From a bacterium HR23 (GTDB lineage Bacteria; Chloroflexota; Dehalococcoidia; Lucifugimonadales; HRBIN23), in the NCBI GenBank assembly GCA_002923335.1, contig BEHZ01000019.1, forward strand, positions 1 through 18,410: DNA of 18,410 bases, in the 5' to 3' direction. The position numbers and the translations under genes were made by a program. Shown here in pieces: positions 8,201 through 15,266 of this stretch (within the stretch, counting starts at the first letter, position 1; every line of letters begins with the position of its first letter). The notes below the pieces were generated by a model. The model was not told where the DNA came from. It was given only the letters and a program-made list of their open reading frames with translations, and did no database searches.

Positions 8201-9988
8201 TCACCTCGTGGTTCTCCCTTCCCGCTGGGCCGTTTCCCAGAACACCTGGCGGAGACGGCGGTTCACCTCCAGGGCGTCCTGGGGAGGGGGATGGGCCTGG
8301 AGGGCCTCCGCCTCTCCCAGTTTCATCTCCCGGAGACGGCGCTCCTCCAGACGGCGCACCGCCTCTGCTACCGCTTGTTGGCGTTCCTTCACGTCGGCTG
8401 GGGGGAGGTCTCGCCCCAGGAGGCCCTGCACATGGGAGTGAAGCGGGTCGGGGAGCGTCCGCAGAGCATCTTCTAGTATAGCGTATTGCTGAAGAGCGGT
8501 AAAGACCTCCCGGTTCTCGGTGCGGTGGAAGTGGTCAGGGGTCAGGGAATGAGCCAGAGGCCGCAGGTCGGGGTAGTGCAGGAGCAGGGCCAGGAGATAG
8601 GATTCCACAGGCTCGTCCAGGGCGTTGGCGATAGCCTTGCCTTCCTCGGGAGTGGGGCGTGGGCTTCCCACAGGGCGCGCCGGCCGTGCGGCCAGGAGCA
8701 CATCCCGGCGCACCCCCAGGAGGCGGGCAAGGCGCTCCAGCGCCTGCTCCTGCTCAAAGGGGTTGGGTAAGGCAAAGACCAGGGGAAGCACCCGCTCCGC
8801 CAGGGCCTGCTTCCCCTGGGAGGTGGAGAGGTCTACCCGCTGGGGCAGGATACGCAGAAGGAAGTCCAAAGCGCTCTCGGCCCCGGCCACGGCACGCCTC
8901 CACGCCTCGGGGTCCTGGCGGACGAGTTCGTCGGGGTCCTGGCCTGAGGGGAGCAGGGCGATGCGCAGGGAGACCTGGGGGGCCTGGTAAAAGGCGAGGC
9001 CGCGGGCGGTTCCCACGCTGGGGCGTTCCAATAAGCGCCAGGCACTCTCCAGGGTGCGCAGGGTCGCCTCCTGGCCGGCGGCGTCAGGGTCAAGCGCAAT
9101 GACAACAGTGGGAGCCAGGTTCTGGAGCAGGCGGGCCTGCCTCTCGGTGAGGGAGGTGCCCATGCTGGCCACCACATTGGTAAACCCCGCCTGGTGCAAA
9201 AGGAGCACGTCGAAATAGCCCTCCACCACCGTCACCAGGCCCTCTCGGCGGGCCGGCTCGCTGGCCAAGTGGATGCCGTAAAGGGCACTCCCCTTGTCAA
9301 AGATGGGAGTGCGGGGGGTGTTGAGGTATTTGGGTTCCGAGCCATCCAGACTGCGCCCCCCAAAACCGATAGGGCGCCCCTGCTGGTCGGCGATGGGGAA
9401 GAGGAGTCGCCCCAGGAACAAGTCGCGGGTGTAGCCATCCTCCTGAGCATAGAGCAGACCGGCCTGTTCCAGCAGGTCCTCCCGATAACCCTGCCCCAAG
9501 AGGTGGCGCTTGAGGGCGTCGCCCGTTCTGGGCGCCAGGCCTACCTGGAAGCGTCGGATGGTCTCGGCCTGCACACCTCGGCGGAACAAGTAATCCCGTG
9601 CCGGGCGGGCCTCCTCGCTGGTGAGGAGGTGCTGATGGTAGAAGCGCACCGCCTCGGCGGTGGCCTGGTAAAGGGGTTCGTGGGCCGAAGTGGGGATGCC
9701 CTGCCGAGGGGGGAGAGGGAGGCCTACCCGCTGGGCCAGCAGGCGCACTGCCTCCCCAAAGGAAATGCGCTCTATGCGCATCACGAAACTAAAGACATCG
9801 CCCCCCTGTGCGCACGCCCCAAAACACCGCCAGGTCTGCCTATCGGGGAAGACGAAGAAGGAGGGGGTGCGCTCGGCATGGAAGGGGCAGAGGGCCTTAT
9901 AGCCCTTCCCCGCCCTTTGCAAGGAGATATAGGAAGAGACCACCTGGACGATGTCCAGGCGCTGGCGCAGGTCGTCAAGGAAAGCCAC
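8201..9988 (-). CDS. dnaG: DNA primase DnaG
   Basis: A 595-residue bacterial primase that makes RNA primers at replication forks. The N-terminal CHC2 zinc domain has C34, H37, C55 and C59 in CPFHAERTPSF and CFGACAQGGDVFSF; the last pair is C-x3-C rather than the usual C-x2-C. The core RNAP domain contains FLGRLLFPIADQQGRPIGFG (191-210) and YLNTPRTPIFDKGSALYG (221-238). The Toprim motifs are VVEGYFDVLLLHQAG (254-268, Glu256) and ALDPDAAGQ (298-306), with Pro replacing the middle Gly of the common DGD. The C-terminal DnaB-interaction region (about 455-595) is divergent. It starts 12 nt after dgt, in the same operon as rpoD. Confidence 0.97.
   Translation of the reverse strand: MAFLDDLRQRLDIVQVVSSYISLQRAGKGYKALCPFHAERTPSFFVFPDRQTWRCFGACAQGGDVFSFVMRIERISFGEAVRLLAQRVGLPLPPRQGIPTSAHEPLYQATAEAVRFYHQHLLTSEEARPARDYLFRRGVQAETIRRFQVGLAPRTGDALKRHLLGQGYREDLLEQAGLLYAQEDGYTRDLFLGRLLFPIADQQGRPIGFGGRSLDGSEPKYLNTPRTPIFDKGSALYGIHLASEPARREGLVTVVEGYFDVLLLHQAGFTNVVASMGTSLTERQARLLQNLAPTVVIALDPDAAGQEATLRTLESAWRLLERPSVGTARGLAFYQAPQVSLRIALLPSGQDPDELVRQDPEAWRRAVAGAESALDFLLRILPQRVDLSTSQGKQALAERVLPLVFALPNPFEQEQALERLARLLGVRRDVLLAARPARPVGSPRPTPEEGKAIANALDEPVESYLLALLLHYPDLRPLAHSLTPDHFHRTENREVFTALQQYAILEDALRTLPDPLHSHVQGLLGRDLPPADVKERQQAVAEAVRRLEERRLREMKLGEAEALQAHPPPQDALEVNRRLRQVFWETAQREGRTTR
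8475..8503 (-). promoter_or_regulatory. Possible internal promoter for rpoD within dnaG
   Basis: Minus strand reads TTTACC (8503-8498), a 17-nt spacer, and TATACT (8480-8475), a reasonable sigma70-type match (4/6 and 5/6). It lies about 290 nt upstream of the rpoD start, inside the dnaG coding sequence. E. coli also has rpoD promoters inside dnaG. Chance occurrence inside a gene is possible. Confidence 0.35.
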
Positions 9989-10000
9989 TTCCCTTGCCCC

Positions 10001-11071
10001 TTATAACCGCATCCAGCGCACCCCCTGGCCAATGCCAGGGCGCAGACGCTCCGCTGTCATGATAGCGAACTGGTCGGTCATCCCGGCCACATAGTCCGCC
10101 GCACGGCGTTCCGGGGGATCGTCTGTAGAGCCGTCCTGGGGCAGGAGGTGGGGGTGCTGGACATAATAATGAAAGAGGAAGGCGACGATATCCCTTGCCC
10201 GCCGGGTTTCCGGCGTGCGTCCCAGGGGGAGATAGACCCGCTCAAACATAAACTCCCGAAGGGTGACCACCGCCCGATGCATTTCGGGGGTGAGGGTGAT
10301 GCGGGGGGCAACACCCGGCGGGAGGGGCACCTCTCCCGAAGCGGCCCAGGAGGCTTCTACCACAGCGCCTACCAGACGCTGGGTGCGTTGGGCGGGGTCC
10401 AGGCCCACCAGTGCCAGGGGGATAGGGGGTAACTCCTCCGGGCGGAGCACCCCAGCCCGCAGAGCATCCCGCAGGTCGTGGTTCAGGTAAGCCAGGGCGT
10501 CGGCCAGACGGACCACTTGGGCCTCCAAGGTCATGTCGTCGGCTGGCTCGGCCAGGAAGTCGCCCCGGGGCTTGGAGTGGGCCAGGATGCCCTGGCGCAC
10601 CTCCTGGGTGAGGTTCAAGCCCTGGCCCTGCCGTTCCAGGCGCTCCACGATGCGCAGGCTCTGCTCGGCGTGGCGAAAGCCCCCCGGCAGGAGGCTATTG
10701 AGCACCTCTTCTCCCACGTGGCCAAACGGTGTATGGCCCAGGTCGTGGGCGAGGGCGATGGCCTCTACCAAGTCCTCGTTGAGGCCCAGGGCACGGGCGA
10801 TGGCCCGCCCCATCTGAGAAACCTCCAGGGTGTGGGTAAGGCGGGTCATGTAGTGGTCGCCCAGGGGGGCCAGGAAGACCTGGGTCTTGTGCTTGAGCCG
10901 CCGGAAGGCGTTGGTCTGGATGATACGCTCCCGGTCCCGCTGGAACTCGGTGCCCCAGGGGGGCGGGTCCTCCGGCACATCACGATGGGCAGAGGCGCTC
11001 CGGCAGGCATAAGGAGAGAGGGCCTCTTCCCCGGCCAACAGACGCTGGCGGATGCGTTCCTGGATGCTCAC
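10001..11071 (-). CDS. dgt: dGTPase-like HD-domain deoxynucleotide triphosphohydrolase
   Basis: From the GTG at 11071 this is a 356-residue dGTPase-like protein (type 2 dgt family), which converts dNTP to deoxynucleoside and triphosphate. Key motifs are ECRD-equivalent FQRDRERIIQTNAFRRLKHK, VFLAPLGDHYMTRLTHTLEV (H80 in GTG numbering), AIALAHDLGHTPFGHVGEE (H109, D110) and the later dNTP-contact region ending with YVAGMTDQFAI. The family N-terminus usually begins like SIQERIRQRLLAGEEALSPY, supporting the GTG. An ATG at 11107 adds 12 unconserved residues that span a -10 promoter box. The order dgt-dnaG-rpoD recalls the dgt-dnaG linkage of Actinobacteria and other Gram-positive-type genomes. It may adjust dNTP pools during replication. 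Confidence 0.93.
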   Translation of the reverse strand: MSIQERIRQRLLAGEEALSPYACRSASAHRDVPEDPPPWGTEFQRDRERIIQTNAFRRLKHKTQVFLAPLGDHYMTRLTHTLEVSQMGRAIARALGLNEDLVEAIALAHDLGHTPFGHVGEEVLNSLLPGGFRHAEQSLRIVERLERQGQGLNLTQEVRQGILAHSKPRGDFLAEPADDMTLEAQVVRLADALAYLNHDLRDALRAGVLRPEELPPIPLALVGLDPAQRTQRLVGAVVEASWAASGEVPLPPGVAPRITLTPEMHRAVVTLREFMFERVYLPLGRTPETRRARDIVAFLFHYYVQHPHLLPQDGSTDDPPERRAADYVAGMTDQFAIMTAERLRPGIGQGVRWMRL

Positions 11072-11077
11072 AGGCCT

Positions 11078-11083
11078 ATTGTA
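11078..11083 (-). promoter_or_regulatory. -10 box of the dgt-dnaG-rpoD operon, probably leaderless
   Basis: Minus strand reads CGC-TACAAT-AGGCCT-GTG. The -10 lies 6 nt before the GTG at 11071, so transcription would begin at or next to the start codon. No clear -35 or Shine-Dalgarno is visible. Confidence 0.4.
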
Positions 11084-11094
11084 GCGTAGGAGTG

Positions 11095-11103
11095 TGCTAT
11101 ACT
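11095..11103 (+). promoter_or_regulatory. Extended -10 promoter for the arsM-like gene
   Basis: TGCTATACT is an extended -10 element. The predicted start near 11110 gives a leader of about 19 nt to the ATG at 11129. It is divergent from, and only 12 nt away from, the -10 box of dgt. Confidence 0.5.
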
Positions 11104-11128
11104 GCACCTAAAGACGCCGGGGGTGTCC

Positions 11129-11869
11129 ATGGATAGGCAGGCTATCCGTATGGCGGTGCGCCAGCGCTATGCCCGGCGTGCGCAGGGGGCGGGGTGCTGT
11201 GGAGGAGAGACCATTCCGAAGGTAAGCGCCCTTTACAGCCCCCAGGAGGTTAGTGGTTTGCCGAGCGAGGTGCTGGCGGTTGCGGCTGGGTGTGGGAACC
11301 CCACTGCCATCGGTGCCCTCCACCCGGGGGAGGTGGTGCTGGATCTCGGCAGTGGTGGGGGGATTGACTGCTTCCTCTCGGCTTTTCGGGTGGGCCCGGG
11401 GGGGCGGGTAATCGGAGTGGATATGACGCCGGAGATGGTAGAACTAGCGGAGCGCAATCGCCGGCGCCTGGGGCTTGTGCAGGTATCCTTTGTGCTGGGG
11501 ATATTGGAGGCATTGCCTTTGGCGTCGTCCTCGGTGGATGTGGTCATTTCCAACTGTGTCATCAACCTGTGTCCGGATAAAGGGGTGGTGTTTCGGGAAA
11601 TGGCTCGGGTGCTGAGGCCAGGGGGGCGGGCGTATATTGCGGACGTGGTAGCACGGGAGGCTCTGCCCGAAGCGATGCGGAGGGACCTGGCGTCGTGGAG
11701 CGCCTGCATCGCCGGGGCAGAGCCTATGGACCGGTTCCTTGCCCTTCTGGAAGGGGCAGGGCTACGGGTGCACTGTGCCCGGCCTCAGGGTCCCGAGTGT
11801 GCCGAAGGCCCCGGGCCGAGGGTTTCCCCGGTCTTCAGCCTGGAGGTGGAGGCGAGGAAGCCCCTCTAG
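11129..11869 (+). CDS. arsM: ArsM-like arsenite S-adenosylmethionine methyltransferase
   Basis: A class I SAM methyltransferase of 246 residues (248 if the GTG at 11123 is used; numbering below follows that). Motif I is VLDLGSGGGIDCFLSA (72-87), with the motif II acid in VIGVDMTPEMVELA (96-109). The hallmark SNCVINLCPDKGVVFREMAR is at 143-162, and WSACIAGAEPMDRF is at 192-205. Candidate arsenic-binding cysteines are C25-C26, C57 (AAGCGNP), C145 and C195; the GCGNP, SNCVINL and CIAGA triad is diagnostic of ArsM-type enzymes that methylate As(III). The start is uncertain: GGGGG lies 5 nt before the ATG. No arsR, arsB or arsC is nearby, so it stands alone, flanked by minus-strand operons. Its stop overlaps that of the convergent SepIVA-like gene. 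Another metalloid or small thiol substrate is possible. Confidence 0.88.
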   Translation: MDRQAIRMAVRQRYARRAQGAGCCGGETIPKVSALYSPQEVSGLPSEVLAVAAGCGNPTAIGALHPGEVVLDLGSGGGIDCFLSAFRVGPGGRVIGVDMTPEMVELAERNRRRLGLVQVSFVLGILEALPLASSSVDVVISNCVINLCPDKGVVFREMARVLRPGGRAYIADVVAREALPEAMRRDLASWSACIAGAEPMDRFLALLEGAGLRVHCARPQGPECAEGPGPRVSPVFSLEVEARKPL

Positions 11870-12393
11870 CGGACGGCCGTGGGGGCGTGGCTCTCCAGAG
11901 CGTCCAGGCCTCGCCGGACGGAGTTCAGCGCCCCGGAGAGGCTTTCCTCCAGGCGGTAAAGGACTTCCTGGGCATAACGGCTGGCCTCGGTAATGCGTTG
12001 CTCGGCGACCGCCTGGGCATCGGCCAGGATGCGCTGGGCCTTGCGCTGGGCATCGGCCACCAGCATATCCGCACGGCTCTTGGCATCGGCCAACACCTCC
12101 TCTGCCTTGGCGTTGGCCTGCTTCATGATTTCGCTCTGCTCCAGGCGGGCCTGGCTCTCCCGCTCGGCGTCGGCCTTGATTTTGCGGGCCTCCAGCAGAG
12201 CGGCGTTGATGACGCCCTCCCGGCGGGCGAGTATCTCTTGCGCCTCCTGGACGTCCTTGGGGACGGCCAGGCGCAGGTGGTCAATCAGTTCCAGCACCCT
12301 CTCCGTGTCCAGGATGACCTTCTTGGTAGCGGGGACACGGGGGCTGGTGGTGATTAGGGTCTCCAGACGGTCAATAAGGCCGAGGATCTCCAC
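11866..12393 (-). CDS. SepIVA/DivIVA-like hendecad coiled-coil protein
   Basis: A 175-residue soluble protein. Residues 1-60 form an N-terminal segment with VLELIDHLRLAVPKDVQEAQ (33-52). The rest is an Ala-rich coiled coil with five successive 11-residue units beginning at A97, A108, A119, A130 and A141 (each of the pattern A-x3-hydrophobic-x-D/E-A). The protein ends with RLEESLSGALNSVRRGLDAL. From memory, both the N-terminal VLELID...IP...AQ segment and the C-terminal FLNGTLRSVGRGR-like segment resemble mycobacterial SepIVA (Rv2927c), an essential DivIVA-like septation factor, but this one is shorter. A GTG start is used, with a perfect AAAGGAGG 6 nt upstream. It follows coaD by 98 nt and probably shares its transcript. 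A role in polar growth or division is inference; ATP synthase b-type stalk similarity is the alternative but no membrane helix exists. Confidence 0.7.
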   Translation of the reverse strand: MEILGLIDRLETLITTSPRVPATKKVILDTERVLELIDHLRLAVPKDVQEAQEILARREGVINAALLEARKIKADAERESQARLEQSEIMKQANAKAEEVLADAKSRADMLVADAQRKAQRILADAQAVAEQRITEASRYAQEVLYRLEESLSGALNSVRRGLDALESHAPTAVR

Positions 12394-12436
12394 GGCGTCC
12401 TCCTTTCATCGATGGCTGTGCGCCAGCCTCTTCTAC

Positions 12437-12453
12437 GGCCGACGATGTCGGCC
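12437..12453. repeat. Perfect 7-bp inverted repeat between coaD and the SepIVA-like gene
   Basis: GGCCGAC-GAT-GTCGGCC forms a strong 7-bp stem with a 3-nt loop on either strand. On the minus strand it lies downstream of the coaD stop and about 44 nt before the SepIVA-like start. There is no T tract, so it looks like an intercistronic stem (mRNA processing or stability) rather than a classical terminator. Confidence 0.5.
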
Positions 12454-12491
12454 GACCTTTCCCTATGGTGCTGTGCTCCGGGCGTGCCCCC

Positions 12492-12980
12492 TTATGTGCG
12501 GGGCCTGCCCAGGCGTTCCCGCAGTGCCCGCTCCACGTGAGGGGGCACCAGGCTACTGATGTCTCCCCCCAGAGAGGCCACCTCTTTCACCCGGGTGGCA
12601 CTGAGGAACTGCCACTCTAGGGAACTCATGAGGTAAATGGCCTCTACCTCTGGGGCCAGTTTCTTGTTCATCAGGGCCATTTCAAACTCATATTCAAAGT
12701 CGGAGCCCGCCCGTAGGCCCCGCACCAGCACGGGGGTGCCCAGCCGGCGGGCACAGTCCACCACCAATCCCCGGAAAGAGACTACGCGCACTTTTGGCAT
12801 TTCGGCTACCGCCTCCTGCATCATGCGGACCCGCTCCTCGGTAGAGAAGAGCAGGGTTTTCGGCGGGGTGTCGTAGACGGCGACAATCACCTCATCAAAC
12901 AGGCGGACTGCCCGTGTAATGATGTCCAGATTGCCATTGGTAACCGGGTCAAACGTCCCGGGGTAAAGTGCTTTCACCAT
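12492..12980 (-). CDS. coaD: Phosphopantetheine adenylyltransferase with altered HxGH-type motif
   Basis: A 162-residue PPAT of normal length, which adenylates 4'-phosphopantetheine in coenzyme A synthesis. It contains ALYPGTFDPVTNGNLDIITR (4-23), FSTEERVRMM, VLVRGLRAGSDFEYEFEMAL (85-104, R87 and R90), LSSLEWQFLS-type segment (MSSLEWQFLS) and VKEVASLGGDISSLVPP. The T/HxGH nucleotidyltransferase motif, normally TNGH with catalytic His (His18 in E. coli), reads TNGN, giving Asn17. The ISSS/T motif is LSAT (126-129). The codon is AAT in the sequence given, so a sequencing error would need a single-base change. The start has GGGGGAG upstream, and the gene overlaps the 3' end of rsmD by 32 nt, indicating coupling. 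Confidence 0.93.
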   Translation of the reverse strand: MVKALYPGTFDPVTNGNLDIITRAVRLFDEVIVAVYDTPPKTLLFSTEERVRMMQEAVAEMPKVRVVSFRGLVVDCARRLGTPVLVRGLRAGSDFEYEFEMALMNKKLAPEVEAIYLMSSLEWQFLSATRVKEVASLGGDISSLVPPHVERALRERLGRPRT

Positions 12981-13518
12981 GGGCGTCTCCCCCTCGCATA
13001 TATATTGAAATCATCGTATCCCCGTAACGGCGCTGTTTCCAGAGGCCCAGAGGTCCCGCCACACGCGGGAGGGGACGATGTTTGCTGTGCTCTACCACGA
13101 CCACGGTCCTTTCCCCGATGAGGGGGGAGGAGGCCAGCGCCTCCAGGAAGGCTTCCAGCGCGGGGTAGGCGTAGGGTGGGTCAAGGAGCACCAGGTCATA
13201 GGGCCCCGGCAGGCGATGGAGCGCCTGTTCGGCACGCATGGGGAGGACCCGCGCTCTTTTATCCAGAGAGAGGTGGGCCAGGTGCTGGCGCAGGGCGTGG
13301 GCAAGCCGTCGGTTGGCCTCCACAAAGTCGGCTGAAGAGGCTCCGCGCCGCAGGGCCGATATGCCCAGGGTGCCCGTCCCCGCAAAAAGGTCCAGAACCC
13401 GGGCGCCGACGACCCGATCCCCCAGGAGGGAGAAGAGGGCTTGCACGACCCGGCTGGCCGTGGGGCGGAGCCCACCACCGCGCAGGCGGCGCGGAGCATT
13501 CTCTTCAGCCACCAGCAC
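12949..13518 (-). CDS. rsmD: 16S rRNA (guanine966-N2)-methyltransferase RsmD
   Basis: A 189-residue RsmD-family methyltransferase. LRPTASRVVQALFSLLGDRV (18-36) is the RPT-motif region, VLDLFAGTGTLGISALRRGA (41-60) binds SAM, and VLLDPPYAYP (110-119) is the catalytic DPPY motif. The C-terminus has the usual EHSK segment (VVVVEHSKHRPLP) and RRYGDTMISIY. The GTG start is supported by AGGAG 7 nt upstream; the protein lacks part of the usual MRVIAGxxKGRxL N-terminal strand, so its start is slightly short for the family. The rsmD-coaD pair is conserved in many bacteria; here the last 32 nt overlap coaD. Confidence 0.93.
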   Translation of the reverse strand: MLVAEENAPRRLRGGGLRPTASRVVQALFSLLGDRVVGARVLDLFAGTGTLGISALRRGASSADFVEANRRLAHALRQHLAHLSLDKRARVLPMRAEQALHRLPGPYDLVLLDPPYAYPALEAFLEALASSPLIGERTVVVVEHSKHRPLPRVAGPLGLWKQRRYGDTMISIYMRGGDAHGESTLPRDV

Positions 13519-13729
13519 CCATCTACTCCTGGAAGGGCTGTTGCTGGGTCTGCCCTTCCTTGCTGTTGACCCCCGGAGGGGGTAGAGACATCGCTACCAG
13601 GCTAGACCATGGTCTATACTCTTGTAAAGGCCTTTTCCCACCCTTTTTAGGCCGATAGATGCCCTCCGCCCAGCCCCGAAATGGGGCAAAGTGGCCGGGT
13701 GCCTTGACCTTGGAGGGAGGCTCGGGGGA
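13519..13729. other. Intergenic region with several palindromes, between pepA and rsmD
   Basis: No gene is evident in these 211 bases. They contain a 15-nt hairpin sequence at 13569-13583 (5 G-C pairs plus one A-T, loop of 3), a perfect 14-bp palindrome TAGACCATGGTCTA at 13603-13616, and a stem GCCCC-GAAAT-GGGGC at 13673-13687. The last lies 43 nt downstream of the pepA stop and could act as a weak terminator or processing stem for that operon, but has no T tract. The 14-bp palindrome lies upstream of rsmD and could be an operator. I could not identify a convincing rsmD promoter. Confidence 0.4.
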
Positions 13730-15247
13730 CTAGTCCTTCCCCTCTGCCAGGATTCGGGCTAGGTGCACCAGGGTGCGCACTCCGAACCCAGTCCCCCCCT
13801 TGACATAATACCCCGTTTCCCTGTCGCTCAGGAAGGTGCCCGCGATGTCCAGGTGCACCCAGGGGGTGTCTTCGGCGAACTCCCGGATAAAGTAGGCGCC
13901 GGTGATGGAGCCTGCGCCTCGGCCGGTGCCCGTGTTGCGGATGTCCGCTACCTCGCTCTTGATGAGGTCCCGATACTCGGTGTCCATAGGCATCTGCCAG
14001 AAGCGTTCCCCGCTCCTTTCCCCCGCCTTGAGCACCTGATCGGCCAGGGCCTGGTTGTTGGTGAAGAGGCCCGCCCGCAGGTTGCCCAGGGCGACCACAA
14101 TAGCGCCCGTAAGGGTGGCCACGTCCACCAGGCGCTTTAGCCCCAGACGCTGGCGTGCATAGCAAAGAGCATCGGCCAGCACCATGCGCCCCTCGGCATC
14201 GGTGTTGATGACCTCTATGGACTTGCCGTTCATCGCCCTGACCACATCGCCGGGCCTGGTGGCGCCACCCCCGGGCATGTTTTCGGTGGCGGGGACGATG
14301 GCGGTAGCATTCAAGGGGACCTTCAGCGCAGCGACGGCCTTGAGGGCGCAGAGGACGGCAGCGCCTCCCGCCATATCCCCCTTCATCTCCTCCATCCGCT
14401 CCGCTGGCTTCAGTGAGATGCCGCCGGAATCAAAGGTGATGCCCTTGCCGATAAGGCCCAGATTGCGGTCGGGGTGCGCCGGGTCCCCTTGGTAGGAGAG
14501 GATGATGAACTTGGGGGGCTGGTGGCTTCCCCGTGCCACGGCCAGGTAGGCCCCCATGCCCAGGGCCTCGCACTGCTCCCGCTCCAGGATATCCAGTTTC
14601 AGGCCATGCTGGGTGGCAATGGTGTGAGCCACTTCCGCTAAACGGGTGGGGGTAAGGCGGTTCGCCGGCTCGTTGACCAGGTCTCGGCAGAGGGCGGTGG
14701 CTTCCGCCAGAATCTTCCCGACCTCTACGCCCGCCTGCACCTCGGGGATTTTCCCCCGGTCGGCCTCCACGATCTCCAGGGTCTCCAGGGCGGTCTCGTC
14801 TTTCTCGGAGGTTTTGAGGGCGGTGAAGGCATAGGTGCCCAGGAGCGCGCCCTCCGTCAGGGCCATTGCGGAATCATGGGGCGCAAGACCTCCTATGCCT
14901 GCGCTGTGGAGGATGGTGGCGGCCCGGCGAATGCCCTTCCCCTTCAGGAAACGGCACGCCTCAGCGGCGACCTGGCGCACCGTGTCCAGGGTGAAGTCTT
15001 GCTGTTTGCCCAGGCCCACCACCAGCACCCGTTTGGCCGGAAGGCGGCCGAAGGTGTGTAGGAGCACCGTTTCCCCTTTCTTCCCCTTACACTCCCCCTC
15101 GGCGATCAGGGTGGAGATAAGGCCCCCTAAGGCACGGTCCACAGCGCCTGTGGCGCCTCCGGGGCGTGTAACACCCTCAAAGAGGTTCACCACGATGGCG
15201 TCGGTCGCCTGCTGGGTAATGTCGCCGTGCACAACCCGAATATCCAT
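13730..15247 (-). CDS. pepA: Leucyl aminopeptidase (M17 family, cytosol aminopeptidase)
   Basis: A full-length 505-residue M17 enzyme. The N-terminal macro-like domain (1-165) is followed by the catalytic domain. Two-metal and catalytic residues are present: K268 and D273 in GKGITFDSGGISLK, K280, D291 in MKGDMAGGAAV, and the signature NTDAEGR (348-354) with D350, E352 and R354. Family members cleave N-terminal Leu and other residues from peptides; some also bind DNA (E. coli PepA/XerA), which cannot be judged here. The ribosome site GGGGGAG precedes the ATG by 3-4 nt. It starts 19 nt after the P-loop kinase gene, last in the PadR-DegV run. Confidence 0.97.
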   Translation of the reverse strand: MDIRVVHGDITQQATDAIVVNLFEGVTRPGGATGAVDRALGGLISTLIAEGECKGKKGETVLLHTFGRLPAKRVLVVGLGKQQDFTLDTVRQVAAEACRFLKGKGIRRAATILHSAGIGGLAPHDSAMALTEGALLGTYAFTALKTSEKDETALETLEIVEADRGKIPEVQAGVEVGKILAEATALCRDLVNEPANRLTPTRLAEVAHTIATQHGLKLDILEREQCEALGMGAYLAVARGSHQPPKFIILSYQGDPAHPDRNLGLIGKGITFDSGGISLKPAERMEEMKGDMAGGAAVLCALKAVAALKVPLNATAIVPATENMPGGGATRPGDVVRAMNGKSIEVINTDAEGRMVLADALCYARQRLGLKRLVDVATLTGAIVVALGNLRAGLFTNNQALADQVLKAGERSGERFWQMPMDTEYRDLIKSEVADIRNTGTGRGAGSITGAYFIREFAEDTPWVHLDIAGTFLSDRETGYYVKGGTGFGVRTLVHLARILAEGKD

Positions 15248-15266
15248 GTCTCCCCCTTTTTTCCTT

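Noticed and set aside
9194..10006. 270-codon frame antisense to dnaG
   Set aside because: The dnaG strand carries the zinc and Toprim motifs; the antisense translation has none.
12437..12453. Stem as a Rho-independent terminator after coaD
   Set aside because: A strong stem but no following T run on either strand, and the SepIVA-like gene follows closely.
13614..13619. TATACT on the plus strand as a promoter
   Set aside because: No TG extension, no -35 at the right distance, and no plus-strand gene downstream.
13673..13687. Stem as a terminator of pepA
   Set aside because: Only 5 bp and no T tract on the minus strand; kept only as a weak possibility.
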